DNA of 64,000 bases, taken from NCBI GenBank assembly GCA_036873755.1, contig JAVTVY010048055.1, positions 124,001 to 188,000 of the forward strand, given 5' to 3'. Under the pieces are notes generated by a model that was not told the origin of the DNA, did not search any database, and saw only the letters and a program-made list of their open reading frames with translations. Below, one piece after another: positions 35,896 through 45,379 of this stretch; within the stretch, counting starts at the first letter, position 1, and every line of letters begins with the position of its first letter. Position numbers and translations under genes: made by a program. Origin of the DNA: Hanleya hanleyi (Eukaryota; Mollusca; Polyplacophora; Lepidopleurida; Hanleyidae).

Positions 35896-36974
35896 CTGCA
35901 GACTATCCAGAGTGCACTTACAGTCCAAGGATTTTCAGCAGAAGTTGCACAGACGATGGTTTCAGCCAATCGATCTTCCACATCGCAGCTCTATCAATCG
36001 AAATGGGCCTATTTCGTCTCCTGGTGCCGGGAACGTGATTCCGATCCCGACTCTGCCTCTCTTTCCTTAGTAGCTGACTTCCTCCTTCATTTACATCGTG
36101 ATAAGAAGTTTCAAATCTGCACCATTCAGGGGTACCGGTCTGCTTTGGCTAGCAGACGTCTTTGACTTACGTCTTTCGACTGGCATCGACATTAGCCTGA
36201 TCGACAATATCTCTGCTCTCCTAAGTGCTTTCGCCTTAGTCTCGCCGTAATCGCCAGCTGTTACCGAAGTGGGATATTGGTGTGGTTCTTAGTGCCCTGC
36301 TTCGTCCGCCCTTCGAACCTTTACAGTCCGCCTCTATTAAAGCTGTTTCCTACAAGACTGCTTTCCTGGCGGCTTTCGCTTTGGCGTCTAGAGTTTCTGA
36401 GCTTCACGCTCTGGAAAGGTCGTCTTTGACCTGGACGGCAAATTGGTCTCGCATTTCTTTTCGTCCCGTTCCTGAGTTCATCGCCAAGAATGAGGCTGTG
36501 CGCCAAGGTCCTTGTGCTCAACGTTTGTACTCCATCCCTGCTTTATCAGACTTTGTTCGTGACCTTGAGGACGACATCCTGTTATGCCCTGTATGAGCCA
36601 TACGTCACTATCTCACTCGTACCGACCCTGGTCGGGGTTCTCGTCGTTTGTTATTCCTGTCTATTCAGCCAACAGCAGTGCGTGACATCACCAAGAATAC
36701 TATTGCTTCTTGGTTGAAGAAGACTATTAAGTGGACATATCAACTTGCCATTGAAGCTCCCCCACTTCTGGCCTCTGCTTCTTCCCATGAAATTCGTGCC
36801 ATCGCTACATCATGGCCTTTATGGAAGAACCAATCCCTTCATGACATTGTCCAGTCCTGTGCATGGAGTGCCAATTCAACTTTTGCCGATTTCTATCTGA
36901 GGGATATGTCAGTACAATCAGATAGAGTGATCACGTTTGGGCCGCTGGTGGCTGCCCAGCACGTGGTCCAGTAA
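35755..36974 (+). pseudogene. DIRS-type tyrosine recombinase, broken by frameshifts and a stop
   Basis: The N-terminal core-binding part lies in 35755-36165 (SKWAYFVSWCRERD ... TIQGYRSALAS). It then shifts frame twice between 36160 and 36290. The catalytic domain continues in 36282-36596, with the first Arg in ALASRVSELHAL. An in-frame TGA at 36594-36596 replaces what is probably an Arg codon (CGA to TGA). The frame resumes to 36974 with HEIRAIATSWPLW (the H-x-x-R box) and STFADFYLRD (the nucleophilic Tyr), and ends VAAQHVVQ. All the signature residues are still visible although the gene is dead. Confidence 0.8.
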
Positions 36975-37080
36975 CTCCCAAAAAAGCGGGGGGGGGATGT
37001 TCGTTCAGCGCAGCAAGTCAGTCAATCAGCCAGCTTGCAGCATCATCACATCTAATCAGCCATTTCATATGTCCATCATA

Positions 37081-37330
37081 TTACAACTCACAAGACATCT
37101 TTCAAGGCCTGACACAATGGTGAGTATTGGTTTTTAGGTATACTTTGTGTCAGTTTCCGGTTTAAAGTACAGAGAGTTGGTGCATGAGGGCAATTATGAC
37201 CAACTTACAAGATCATCTCAAGAGAGTCGGCTGCTGTCAACTCACAAGTCATCTTACAAGACCTGACACATTTGTGAGTATTACTTTCAGGTTTACTAGT
37301 GTCAGCAACAAGGGACTAAAGTACAGAGAG
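37081..37330. repeat. Degenerate direct duplication (~150-bp unit) in the DIRS 3' region
   Basis: Two units share CAACTCACAAG(A/T)CATCTT, C(C/A)TGACACA, GTGAGTATT and TAAAGTACAGAGAGTTG(G/A), offset by about 155 bp. They lie between the recombinase stop and the right terminus and have no coding capacity. Confidence 0.6.
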
Positions 37331-37703
37331 TTGACGTTAGACGGCTTGTGGAATTGTGGTATAAGATGGGCACCTTGTATACGATGCTGCCGGGATGTAC
37401 AGGACCGCTTCTATTCGTTATACACTGCTTACCACTTGAATACTCACAGCGCCACCGGCCCGAGTTCCTTCGTGGGGGTAAAATTGTGCACCACATCCAC
37501 GATCACGGTTTGCATGGATGAGTAATTAGTGGCCACATTCAACAATCTATTATGATTACTCCATGATTACCCACAGCATCACCGACCAGGGTCCCTCTTG
37601 TCGAGTACTAGTGTGCCATGTTCGTGATCATCTCAGCGGTTACTCTGCCTGCTATAGGAACTACAACAAGGCCGAGGTTCCCACCTCCATATGTTAGTAC
37701 TGA

Positions 37704-37741
37704 GCCATAGCAATAGCAGGTGAAGATTTGAGCAATAAATA
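37704..37741. repeat. Inverted copy of the outermost 38 bp of the DIRS left terminus
   Basis: The segment GCCATAGCAATAGCAGGTGA through AATAAATA is the reverse complement of 31542-31579 with no mismatch. Immediately after it, ATTAAACGTTTATATAAAAC followed by AATGTTAGTATTTATT is an inverted relative of 39055-39095. Everything between 37.7 and 39.1 kb is thus bracketed by related inverted sequences. Confidence 0.75.
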
Positions 37742-37806
37742 TTAAACGTTTATATAAAACAATGTTAGTATTTATTCGAGTAAAAAGGGGAAATAACGAT
37801 GTGTGT

Positions 37807-38242
37807 CTATTCCTTTTCATTCAGCCCGATTGGAGCTATTGTGTGCAGCTGGTAAATCCAGTAGACTTCGCGTTGCCGATGCAAAGTTGTGCTGGAATCT
37901 AATGACGGATCTGTCTTCAGTACTTCAATAATCTGGTAGCTGATGTTGTTGACAGAGTGTCCCGGAGACCAGAAATGTCTGGGCGCCGGATTATCACTAC
38001 GGTTCCGTGTATCATTGAAGTGTTCACGGATACGTTCGTGGAATGTGCGTTTAGTTTTGTTTGGAACACTTGGTGCACGTAATGAGGTAGATCACATTCT
38101 GGGTGCAGCAGTTGGCCATGAGGTAGGACAGGACCTGGACTTCACGGATGAGGATACTTACATCCCCGGGTATTGGGACTCGTTTTTTGGATGATTTATT
38201 GTCATAAAGAGTGTCTTTAGTAGACACATACTTCTCGCACAA
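37807..38242 (-). pseudogene. Penelope-like element fragment: GIY-YIG endonuclease C-terminus
   Basis: Reading leftward, the frame from 38242 contains QNVIYLITCTKCSKQN. After a frameshift it continues TKRTFHERIREHFNDTRNRS and then the pattern PAPRHFWSPGHS ... IIEVL ... REVYWIYQLHTIAPIGLNE, ending at a stop near 37807. The (V/I)YLIxCxKCxxQ start, R-x-R-x-x-E-H helix and (E)xYWIxxLxT...PxGLN end are the GIY-YIG endonuclease domain of Penelope-like retroelements. The Y-V-G-E segment normally after KQ is missing, and the reverse transcriptase is absent, so this is a truncated dead copy. Confidence 0.8.
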
Positions 38243-38282
38243 CTTTACTTTTACCTTGTGTTTTTTCTATAGGGTCTTTCGC

Positions 38283-38672
38283 CAATTCCCCTTTGAGCTT
38301 TGGCCCAGCGGCCAATCCCTATCCATACCGGCCAACTTGCCGACCTTTAGAGCCGAATTTAAACACCTTATATATATATATATATATTACTTTATTTTCT
38401 GAGGGTAACAAATACAAGTATTTACTCTGTCAGTTGTGTAAACTGTTCTTCCCAGAGGCCCTCTAACAAACAATCAAACAATGTACATTAAATATATATA
38501 TGAAAACAGTTCAACCAAATTCAAAGTTTCGGCCAACCCGCCGACCTATCGGTCAAGCCGACAGCCAATCCAACAACCAGCCGGCCAACCAACCAACCCA
38601 ACGGCCAACCATTTGTTTACAACGGCCAACCTACGGCCAACCCTTGACCACACCGGCCAACCTCCCCGGCAT
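38283..38672. repeat. CGGCCAACC-rich low-complexity tract interrupted by an AT-rich stretch
   Basis: The octamer GGCCAACC and close variants occur about a dozen times between 38310-38340 and 38530-38670 (CGGCCAACTTGCCGACC, CCGGCCAACCAACCAACCC, ACGGCCAACC). The two parts are separated by a (TA)n run at 38371-38388 and an AT-rich segment. It is not a regular tandem repeat because spacing varies. The function is unknown. Confidence 0.55.
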
Positions 38673-38802
38673 ATATATAGCTGTGCTTTTGACCCTATTC
38701 TTTAGCCTCTGATGAGAACCCACAGTTCGAAACCGGTCAGCCATTTACACCAACGTTTACCCCATACTGCCATCCTGTTTTGGTTGACTACTCTCTTCGA
38801 AC

Positions 38803-39070
38803 CAATGTTAGTATTTATTATCAAATCAAACCTGCTATTGCTTTGATTACCCTCCCATCCTGCCCCCCACTCCACGGCCTTGCACAACACACATCTCGGG
38901 GCTATAAGAGTGAGAAAGAGGGAGTATCAGGAGAGAGCAGGGGCTTCAGTAACCTAGCTGAGCTCCCTAAGGGGAGACAACTTCCGTTTTATTTATTTGT
39001 AAAGGATTCTCCAAAGGGAGATAAGGCCATAGCAATAGCAGGTTTGATTTGATAATAAATACTAACATTG
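38803..39070. mobile_element. 268-bp element with perfect 40-bp inverted termini, DIRS-related
   Basis: Positions 38803-38842 and 39031-39070 are perfect 40-bp inverted repeats (CAATGTTAGTATTTATTATC and a further 20 bp). Most of the interior (38909-39030) is the reverse complement of the DIRS left terminal region near 31580-31697, including CTCCCTAAGGGGAGACAA. This looks like a minimal element or a rearranged solo terminus derived from the same DIRS family. Confidence 0.65.
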
Positions 39071-39109
39071 TTTATAAATGTTTAATATAAAAAATCAGTG
39101 ACATTGATC

Positions 39110-39545
39110 TATGGCGCTACGTTTCGTAACTTGTGTCTAATTCCGCTTAACCCGGGGCTAGGGGCCGTATGAACCCATGTACTTCAAGATCCTCATCGTA
39201 CTCATATGAACAGTCACAATCAAAGCGTGACTGAGATACATCATTCTTTAGATGACGACTTCACAACGAATATTATGGATTAAGAATACTGATCAGCGAT
39301 ACGGATTTGATATTTTTGGAACATCATGATGTCTTGCCGGCATCATTGAAAACTGTTGACCGCTTCTCTCTTGCAGGAAACAAGCCTATGTTTATGTATA
39401 CTATGATTGTCTTTTTAAATATGGTGCTAATACTGTTATATGGAATATGGAATAGGTCCTTGGATTATGGACGCGGATATTCTCTAATGGACGACGGCTG
39501 AATTATGAATGACGGACTAGACGCTTGTAATTTACTTATTTGTCG
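39110..39545. repeat. Dispersed repeat family R1, copy in intergenic DNA
   Basis: This segment (GGGGCCGTATGAACCCATGT through GACGGACTAGACGCTTGTAA) has diverged inverted copies at 51830-52230 and 62410-62830, both inside hemocyanin introns. A short copy of its right end is at 45300-45375. Shared landmarks are GTCACAATCAAAGCGTGACT, CATCATGATGT and TTTCCTGCAAGAGAG (in inverse). The family has no clear coding capacity and its boundaries are approximate. Confidence 0.65.
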
Positions 39546-40734
39546 GAGTCATTGGGTCAAATTTGTCCATTCATCTCTGGTTGCTCATTTATTACTAACA
39601 TATTTCAAGCATGATAAGGCCTAGGATTACCTTACTTACCAAAATTGTCCTACGTATTGTCGTTATGTATGTAAATTTTGTAACTATTGTCCATAAAGCA
39701 CACATGAAACATGTTATTGATAACGCACTGTTTTCGCCATCAGCCCGTGAAGACCATCATTTTGTGTTCATTCGGTTACCTTATGTATAGACCTTGCACA
39801 AGTGTGTTCGTGGGATTTGAGAGCAAGTCAATCAGGAATTGGGATAAGGTAACAGGCGAAATTTCACCATGTTCGTGACCAATCTCCTGGCTTCGATTGC
39901 ATATAGCTTTCGTCTAAACGGCTGCAGATTTGGAGCTGTTTGTAAAAAGCGAAAAACGGATCGAGGCTTGGTGAATGGTTCGTGACATTTCAGATTGTGT
40001 GTGAGACTTTGGGAATTTTTTCGAGATTTGGGGTGAAACTCTGTTGTCCGTCTTCGCTACAGGTGCATGATTTATTTGCTCCTTCCAAAGTCCCATTCAA
40101 GGTCGAAGTCCGTCTTTCTTTCCAATCAGTGGTTTATATGCACCCTTTAAATCATGTTCTTCCATTATCACCCTTTCCAGTCCTGTCAAAATTTCTGATC
40201 AGTGATTTTACAGATATGGTACACCATCAGTCTCTGTTCTAGGTTTGCACTTTAATATTGCATCAGTCTAGCACTCTGCTCACCGGTCCTGAGTGACTCA
40301 TCCCTCCTCCATACACACGCCACTCTTCCTCCCCCAAATGTGAGCACAAAGGTGTCTGTCATGTTGGGAGAATTACTCCTTCCTGGGTGAACGAACTACA
40401 GTTCAAAGGGTAATTGTTTGGACCAGCTATAATGTAACTTCAGTTTGCGTGAACAGGGGGTCCTAATCAAACATCCCGCTAATGATGTTATTATTGCGTA
40501 AACAACAGTTCAGAGTTTGCATGCCAAGGGATTATATGTACTATTCTATGCAGGGTCAGAGTGCGGAAACCTGTGAATGGAACTCCTCTTTCTGGAACTA
40601 ATACTGTCCCATAATGCAACACTGTCCATTCTAACAAAAGACAACTAGGTACTCTGAACAGTCCCACTTGATGCTTATTTCGGAAAAGTCCAGCCTTTTG
40701 ACACCCTTGAGTGGAGCAATTCACTCATGTTTTT
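39546..40734. other. Intergenic sequence without recognisable features
   Basis: Short open frames only. I recognise no family here and no RNA gene. Confidence 0.5.
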
Positions 40735-41850
40735 TACCCCTCGGCCAAAATTTGCCGTAGGGTATTGTCATGTACGTCCGTCCGTCCGTCTGTCCGTCAC
40801 ACCTTTCTCGTTACCAAGATATCTTTAGAACGACTTGCCCTAGGCACACCAAACTTGCAGTGCACATCCATATGCTCGTGACCCAGAACCCTATTGAATC
40901 TGGACCTGATTGGTTGGAAACATTGGCGGCCATCTTTAATTTATGCGAAACCTTCACAGCTTTCTCGTTACCAAGATAACTTTAGAACGACTTACCCTAG
41001 GCACACCAATCTTGCACTGCACATCCATATGCTCATGACCCAGAACCCTATTGAATCTGGACCCGATTGGTTGGAAACTTTGGCGGCCATATTTAATTTA
41101 TGCGAAACCATTAATCTTTTGTATCTCGGGTACCATTTCACTGTTCAGTGTGAAACTTTGTATAGATCATCGATGCATCAAGAAACTTCGAAGGAATGAC
41201 CAAACCAGTTCCCTGATTCGGTGGAAACCTTGGCGGCCATCTTTAATTTATGCAAAATCTTTGATGATATATATCTCTGATACCATTCAAGTGTTCCATA
41301 CGAAACTTGGTATACAGCATCGATGTATCAAGAGACCTGCAATGTATAACCACATCGGTTCCTCTGAGTGGCGGGGAGCATGAACGACCATCTTTAATTT
41401 ATGCGAAATCATTAATGATCTCTATCTCTGATACCGTTCAAGTACTCGATGTAAAATTTGGTACACATCATTGATGCATCAATAGACTCCCGATGAATGA
41501 CAGTTCTGGTTTTTTTGATTGGGCGGAAACCTTGGTGGCCATCTTTAATTTATGCAAAATCTTTAATGATGTATATCTATGATACCATTTCAATGTTCTA
41601 TATGAAACTTGATATACAGCATCCATGTATCCAGAGACTCAATGAATAACCACATCAGTTCCTCTGAGTGGTGGGAATGATGGGCGGCCATCTTTAATTT
41701 ATGCGAAATCATTAATGATCTCTATCTCTGATAACTTTAAAATGCTCGATGTAAAATTAGGTATACATCATCGATGGCATGCATCAAGAGACTTATGTAA
41801 TGAATACCGGTTTCTCTGACTGGACGGAAACCTTTCTAATTGCAAAATTT
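40735..41850. repeat. Tandem array of ~150-157-bp units with CCTCGGCC / GTCCGTCC leader
   Basis: After the leader TACCCCTCGGCCAAAATTTG and a GTCCGTCC run, about seven diverged units follow. They are marked by GGC(G/C)GCCATCTTTAATTTATG recurring near 40926, 41083, 41233, 41386, 41535 and 41687. The open frames in this interval are repeat-derived. The leader is nearly the same as that of the 21640-22330 array although the units differ, so the two arrays share a modular 5' segment. Confidence 0.75.
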
Positions 41851-42479
41851 TTCATAATATGTATGTTTGTCACTTGATTGCTTGATGTTCCTTGAGGGGT
41901 TTTCAGATGCGTAGCTTCGTATTTTAGAGAGCAATGATTGCCTGTCGTTGGCATACAAATATATAGACTTTCTATATAAAAATTGTCATCATATTATATC
42001 TTGTTCGAAAGCTTGGAGTATAATCTTTGAAACTATGTAGGCGATGATAAGTATATCTTCGCTCCACTCGTGTTCATCACAGTGTTGATACCAGCTTGGA
42101 AATGTTAAAAATGCCGATACAGAGGGATTTAATGAAGGTAATGTTACATTGAAACTTCATAGAACTTAACTGTGGTCGCTCAATACAGGTGTCCGTGAAA
42201 GTAGCTAGGTTTCAATACAACAGACAGCACAGATGAGATTTCCTGCTAGCACAGATCTGTCCGTCCCCTCCACAAGATGACTGAGGTGAATATTTGTCCG
42301 CGTCAGGAATGGCCCTCTGTTCCAATCCCAAATACAGATTGACGATTTAAGGTAGGCCCCTATATCTGACTAGGAGCTACTTGGAATCACCTTGGATGCT
42401 ATTATACGGTACCTGAAATATTGATGAATGAGACATTAAAATTAATTCTCTCTCTCCTTTTGTCACTCCGTTATTGGAA

Positions 42480-43411
42480 TGTCCATCTGACTGAATGGAG
42501 GCCTATGGTCGCGTTAATTAATTGGTCGTGATACATTTGGATTTCGCAAAGTCCTTTGAAACAGTTCCTCGTACAAACGTTTATTAGAAACACTTGATAG
42601 CCTTGGAATCCAGGGCAATGTTCACCTGTGGCTCAGTTATTGATGGGTAGAAGACGGAAGAGTTTTACTTCGTAACGGTACTTCTTCATGTTAGTCGCGT
42701 ACCATATGATCTATTCTGGGTCCTGTTATCCTCCTGCTATATGTTGTGGACTTGACTCAGGCAGCAGTTGATATAGCCAAAATGTTTGCAGACGAATACC
42801 AAGTTATTCGGGTAGGCAAACAAGCATTTATAAAGGAGGACTGCCATTTAAGAACGATGTAGATCGGTAGTTGGGACGAGCTGAGATGCTTCTCAGATTG
42901 ACTGCGTTAAGATACTATGTTCTCAGGATTCCAGCATGCTGTCAACTACTTTTACTTTGACCAGATCGTATCGAGCTATCTATACAGATGGTTCTAGAGA
43001 TGGCGAGAGTGTAGGGTGTGCTACTGTCTTTAGTTCTGAAACTAAAACCTTCAAGGTAATAGTTAGATTTTCAATGCCGAAGCCAAAGCTCTATTGTTAG
43101 CTTTAGAAGGCATTGGGTCCACTAGAGGAGGAAAACATCATAATCTCGGATTCACTGTCACGCCTTCAAGCGATTGAGAGTGGAACTTCAACTCACCCAA
43201 TCATCTTGAACATTCTACGATTATATGATCGTGGATTTCATCAGATTGATGTGTTTTGTTGGTTGCCTCGCCACGTTGGCATTGAAGGAAATACTTAAGC
43301 TGACGAAATGGCTAAGGCAGCCCTAGATAATGAGGTTGATCCTGTTGGAATCCCATATAGCGATTTCAGATCCTCTTTCTGTGCTTATGGCATGAGAAAG
43401 CTGTTTCAATA
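42480..43411 (+). pseudogene. Decayed non-LTR retrotransposon: reverse transcriptase end and RNase H
   Basis: Read across several frameshifts, it shows VIHLDFAKSFETVPR (RT motif A region) and fragments matching the WL...RR and GSxLGP...L motifs, with MFADE where FADD is expected. An RNase H domain follows: IYTDGSRDGESVGCATVFS, NAEAKALLLALEG, IIISDSLSRLQAIESG and WLPRHVGIEGN. The H-x-G-I-x-G-N box before a stop codon is typical of Jockey-like non-LTR elements. The copy continues after an inserted MITE (43412-43618). Confidence 0.75.
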
Positions 43412-43618
43412 CAGGGTGTTCCAGAAGTCTTGGTCACATTTCAAATCCTCGTATCTGCTGAGCCATGAATGGTAGTAAGATGAAACTGGTACCATTTGAA
43501 AATGAAAGTCATTAAGTTTTGTGTAATGCTAATGATGTTGCCATATGCATTTGTATATCCTCAATAGTTTTCAATATATTCAATGTCAAAATGTGACCAA
43601 GACTTCTGGAACACCCTG
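43412..43618. mobile_element. Mariner/Tc1-type MITE, 207 bp, with TA target duplication
   Basis: The termini are perfect inverted repeats: CAGGGTGTTCCAGAAGTCTT at the left end, extending about 30 bp to GGTCACATTT, and its inverse at the right end. TA dinucleotides flank both sides (43410-43411 and 43619-43620). A CAGGGTG terminus and a TA duplication point to the Tc1/mariner superfamily. There is no transposase. It is inserted inside the non-LTR element. Confidence 0.85.
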
Positions 43619-43620
43619 TA

Positions 43621-43885
43621 TATATGAGATGCTGGATAATAACAAACTTCTTCAGTTTCAAGAAAATAGGATATATTCATCTGAGTAGCCAGAAACGTTT
43701 TGATCAAGTCATGATCAGGGAATGTAGAATCGGCTATACCCAATTAACTCCCGAACATTTACTAAAAAGGGAACCAGCGACAAGATGTATTTCATGCCAC
43801 GAAAATCTCCGTGAAAATATTCTGATTACCTGTACAGATTTTAAGATTGTAAAAGGTTCTTTTTATCGAGCAGCTACTTGAGAAG
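43621..43885 (+). pseudogene. Non-LTR retrotransposon C-terminus, displaced by the MITE
   Basis: The frame at 43624-43881 contains VMIRECRIGYTQLTPEHLLK, then RCISCHENLRENILITCTDF. This is the RxRxGHTxLTHxxLL and C-x2-C-x6-(H)-I-L-x-x-C-x-x-F pattern at the end of Jockey-like ORF2 proteins. The His normally in V-x-H-I-L is replaced (REN-ILI). It continues the element at 42480-43411 across the inserted MITE. Confidence 0.75.
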
Positions 43886-44569
43886 GTGTTTTTAGTCCGG
43901 TAAAGAAGACTGTATTTTAGGTTATTTGGAAGATATCGGTTTGTTGCATATAGGTTCTACTGTATTTGCATGTTTTTTTGATTTGCTGTGTTGATTATCT
44001 CTGGATTGCTGTTTTTTTTCTTAATATTAATTCTCACTCTTGTAGGCTCCATTCTATGACATGCGAATGGCGCGTCCCTTGGATTTTTTTTAGATGTAAT
44101 GATCATAGTATATTTACCATTCTCGGAACCCAGGTCTATTCACGCCTAATAGTCTCTCTGAGAGATAATCTGAGAAGTTCAATTATTTGCTTTTCCTTTA
44201 GGTCTATGGCTCCCATCGGGTGGGCATCATATCAATAAATATTCTTTGTTATTTTCTAATGTTGTGCACATAAAAATTCCAATTCTCTAAACCATAGACA
44301 TTTGGTGATGTTTACACAAAATATAAACAACGAATTGAAATAGACCTAATTCAAGGTAGTTCTGACGCACTCGTCGTAAGCCTCAATTTACCCACCTGTT
44401 TTAGTGGCAAGCGTTGAGGGTGTTTTTATCATGTAACCATCTCTGACGACCAATGAAAATTCATTGTCTTACAATGAAAATTCAATTCGAAATTCGATAT
44501 ACTAAGATGGAAGCAGGAGACTCCGTGCCATATAAGGAAATTAAATTTTAGTCACGTCTCCACAGATGT

Positions 44570-44625
44570 CACAAATTAAAAAAAAAAAAAAATGATTGAT
44601 TGATTGATTGATAGTCCCGTCTCCA
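44570..44625. repeat. A-tract and (GATT)n microsatellite
   Basis: A run of about 16 A residues is followed by GATTGATTGATTGATTGATA. It could be the poly(A)-like tail of a retroposed sequence lying to its left, but I could not define one. Confidence 0.5.
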
Positions 44626-44859
44626 CAAAGGTAAATTATTGTCTACGATGGGATCAGGTTGACTTAGAGGCGCATGCTTCATTATATGTAACGGTCAGAA
44701 CCAGAGATAATACGAAAGGGAAAAGCTGTCGCGTTTGTGACAGTAAAGATGTAGTAAAGATGTCTAAAACTACAGTCCACACTGAGCTGAAATCTTTGAA
44801 AGATATACGCAGAAGAACTGACTTGATGAAAACCTTGACATTCTTGAACAATATACAAA

Positions 44860-45060
44860 AACTAATCCGAATGTTTTCCTCTCTGCGTTTGAAGTGAAAT
44901 TTAACAAACCGAGAGCGCACACGACCACCCGCAAGAACTTTATCTCCTATTGACAACTGGAATAAACTTCCAGAGAACGTTATTTCTGCACCAGATGTGA
45001 GAGTGACCGAGATTCTTTGCCAAAGCCACAGAAGAACAATCTACCAAGTACACCAAGAAA
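44860..45060 (+). pseudogene. Possible non-LTR retroelement ORF2 C-terminal remnant
   Basis: The translation across a frameshift reads HTTTRKNFISY, then DNWNKLPENVISAPDVRV. It resembles the (R)xxFFSxRVxxxWNxLPxxVVxAxSVxxFK sequence at the C-terminus of many non-LTR reverse transcriptases. Only this short region is visible and no catalytic motif is present. The call rests on motif memory alone. Confidence 0.4.
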
Positions 45061-45299
45061 ATAGCACAACTCGGATTTTTTTTGTAAATTATATTTATTC
45101 AGATTTGAGATTAACAAATGTAAATGTAGATTTTGTACAAGAATTTCCAATATATTTTAAAGACTGCCGAGAAGGGCTTGAATTGCTATTCATATGCCAT
45201 AGATACACTATCACCGTTGTTGATTTTTGCCTTCTGTCTAAGCGTGAAATGTTATACATTTTATAGGGAGAATTGTAAAGAATTTCCAATCTCTGAGAT

Positions 45300-45375
45300 G
45301 TAAGCGTCTAGTCCGTCATTCAATATTCAGCCGTCCTCCATTAAAGAATTTCCGCGTTCATAATCCAGTTGAGAG
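45300..45375. repeat. Dispersed repeat family R1, short inverted copy
   Basis: AGCGTCTAGTCCGTCATTCA through TTCCGCGTTCATAATCC is the reverse complement of 39460-39535 with few mismatches. It represents only the right end of the family. Confidence 0.65.
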
Positions 45376-45379
45376 AAGC

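Larger units (their letters stand above)
31542..37741 (+). mobile_element. Decayed DIRS-type tyrosine-recombinase retrotransposon
   Basis: In order it carries a zinc-knuckle and RS-rich Gag-like region, a reverse transcriptase with YIDD, an RNase H, the post-RNase H region, and a tyrosine recombinase with H-x-x-R and a downstream Tyr. This order, and a recombinase in place of a DDE integrase, define the DIRS group. The first 38 bp (31542-31579) recur inverted at 37704-37741 with no mismatch. The left terminus also matches, inverted over about 155 bp, the segment 38909-39063, so the true right end is ambiguous. Several frameshifts and in-frame stops show the copy is dead. Its base composition is visibly more GC-rich than the surroundings. 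Confidence 0.85.
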
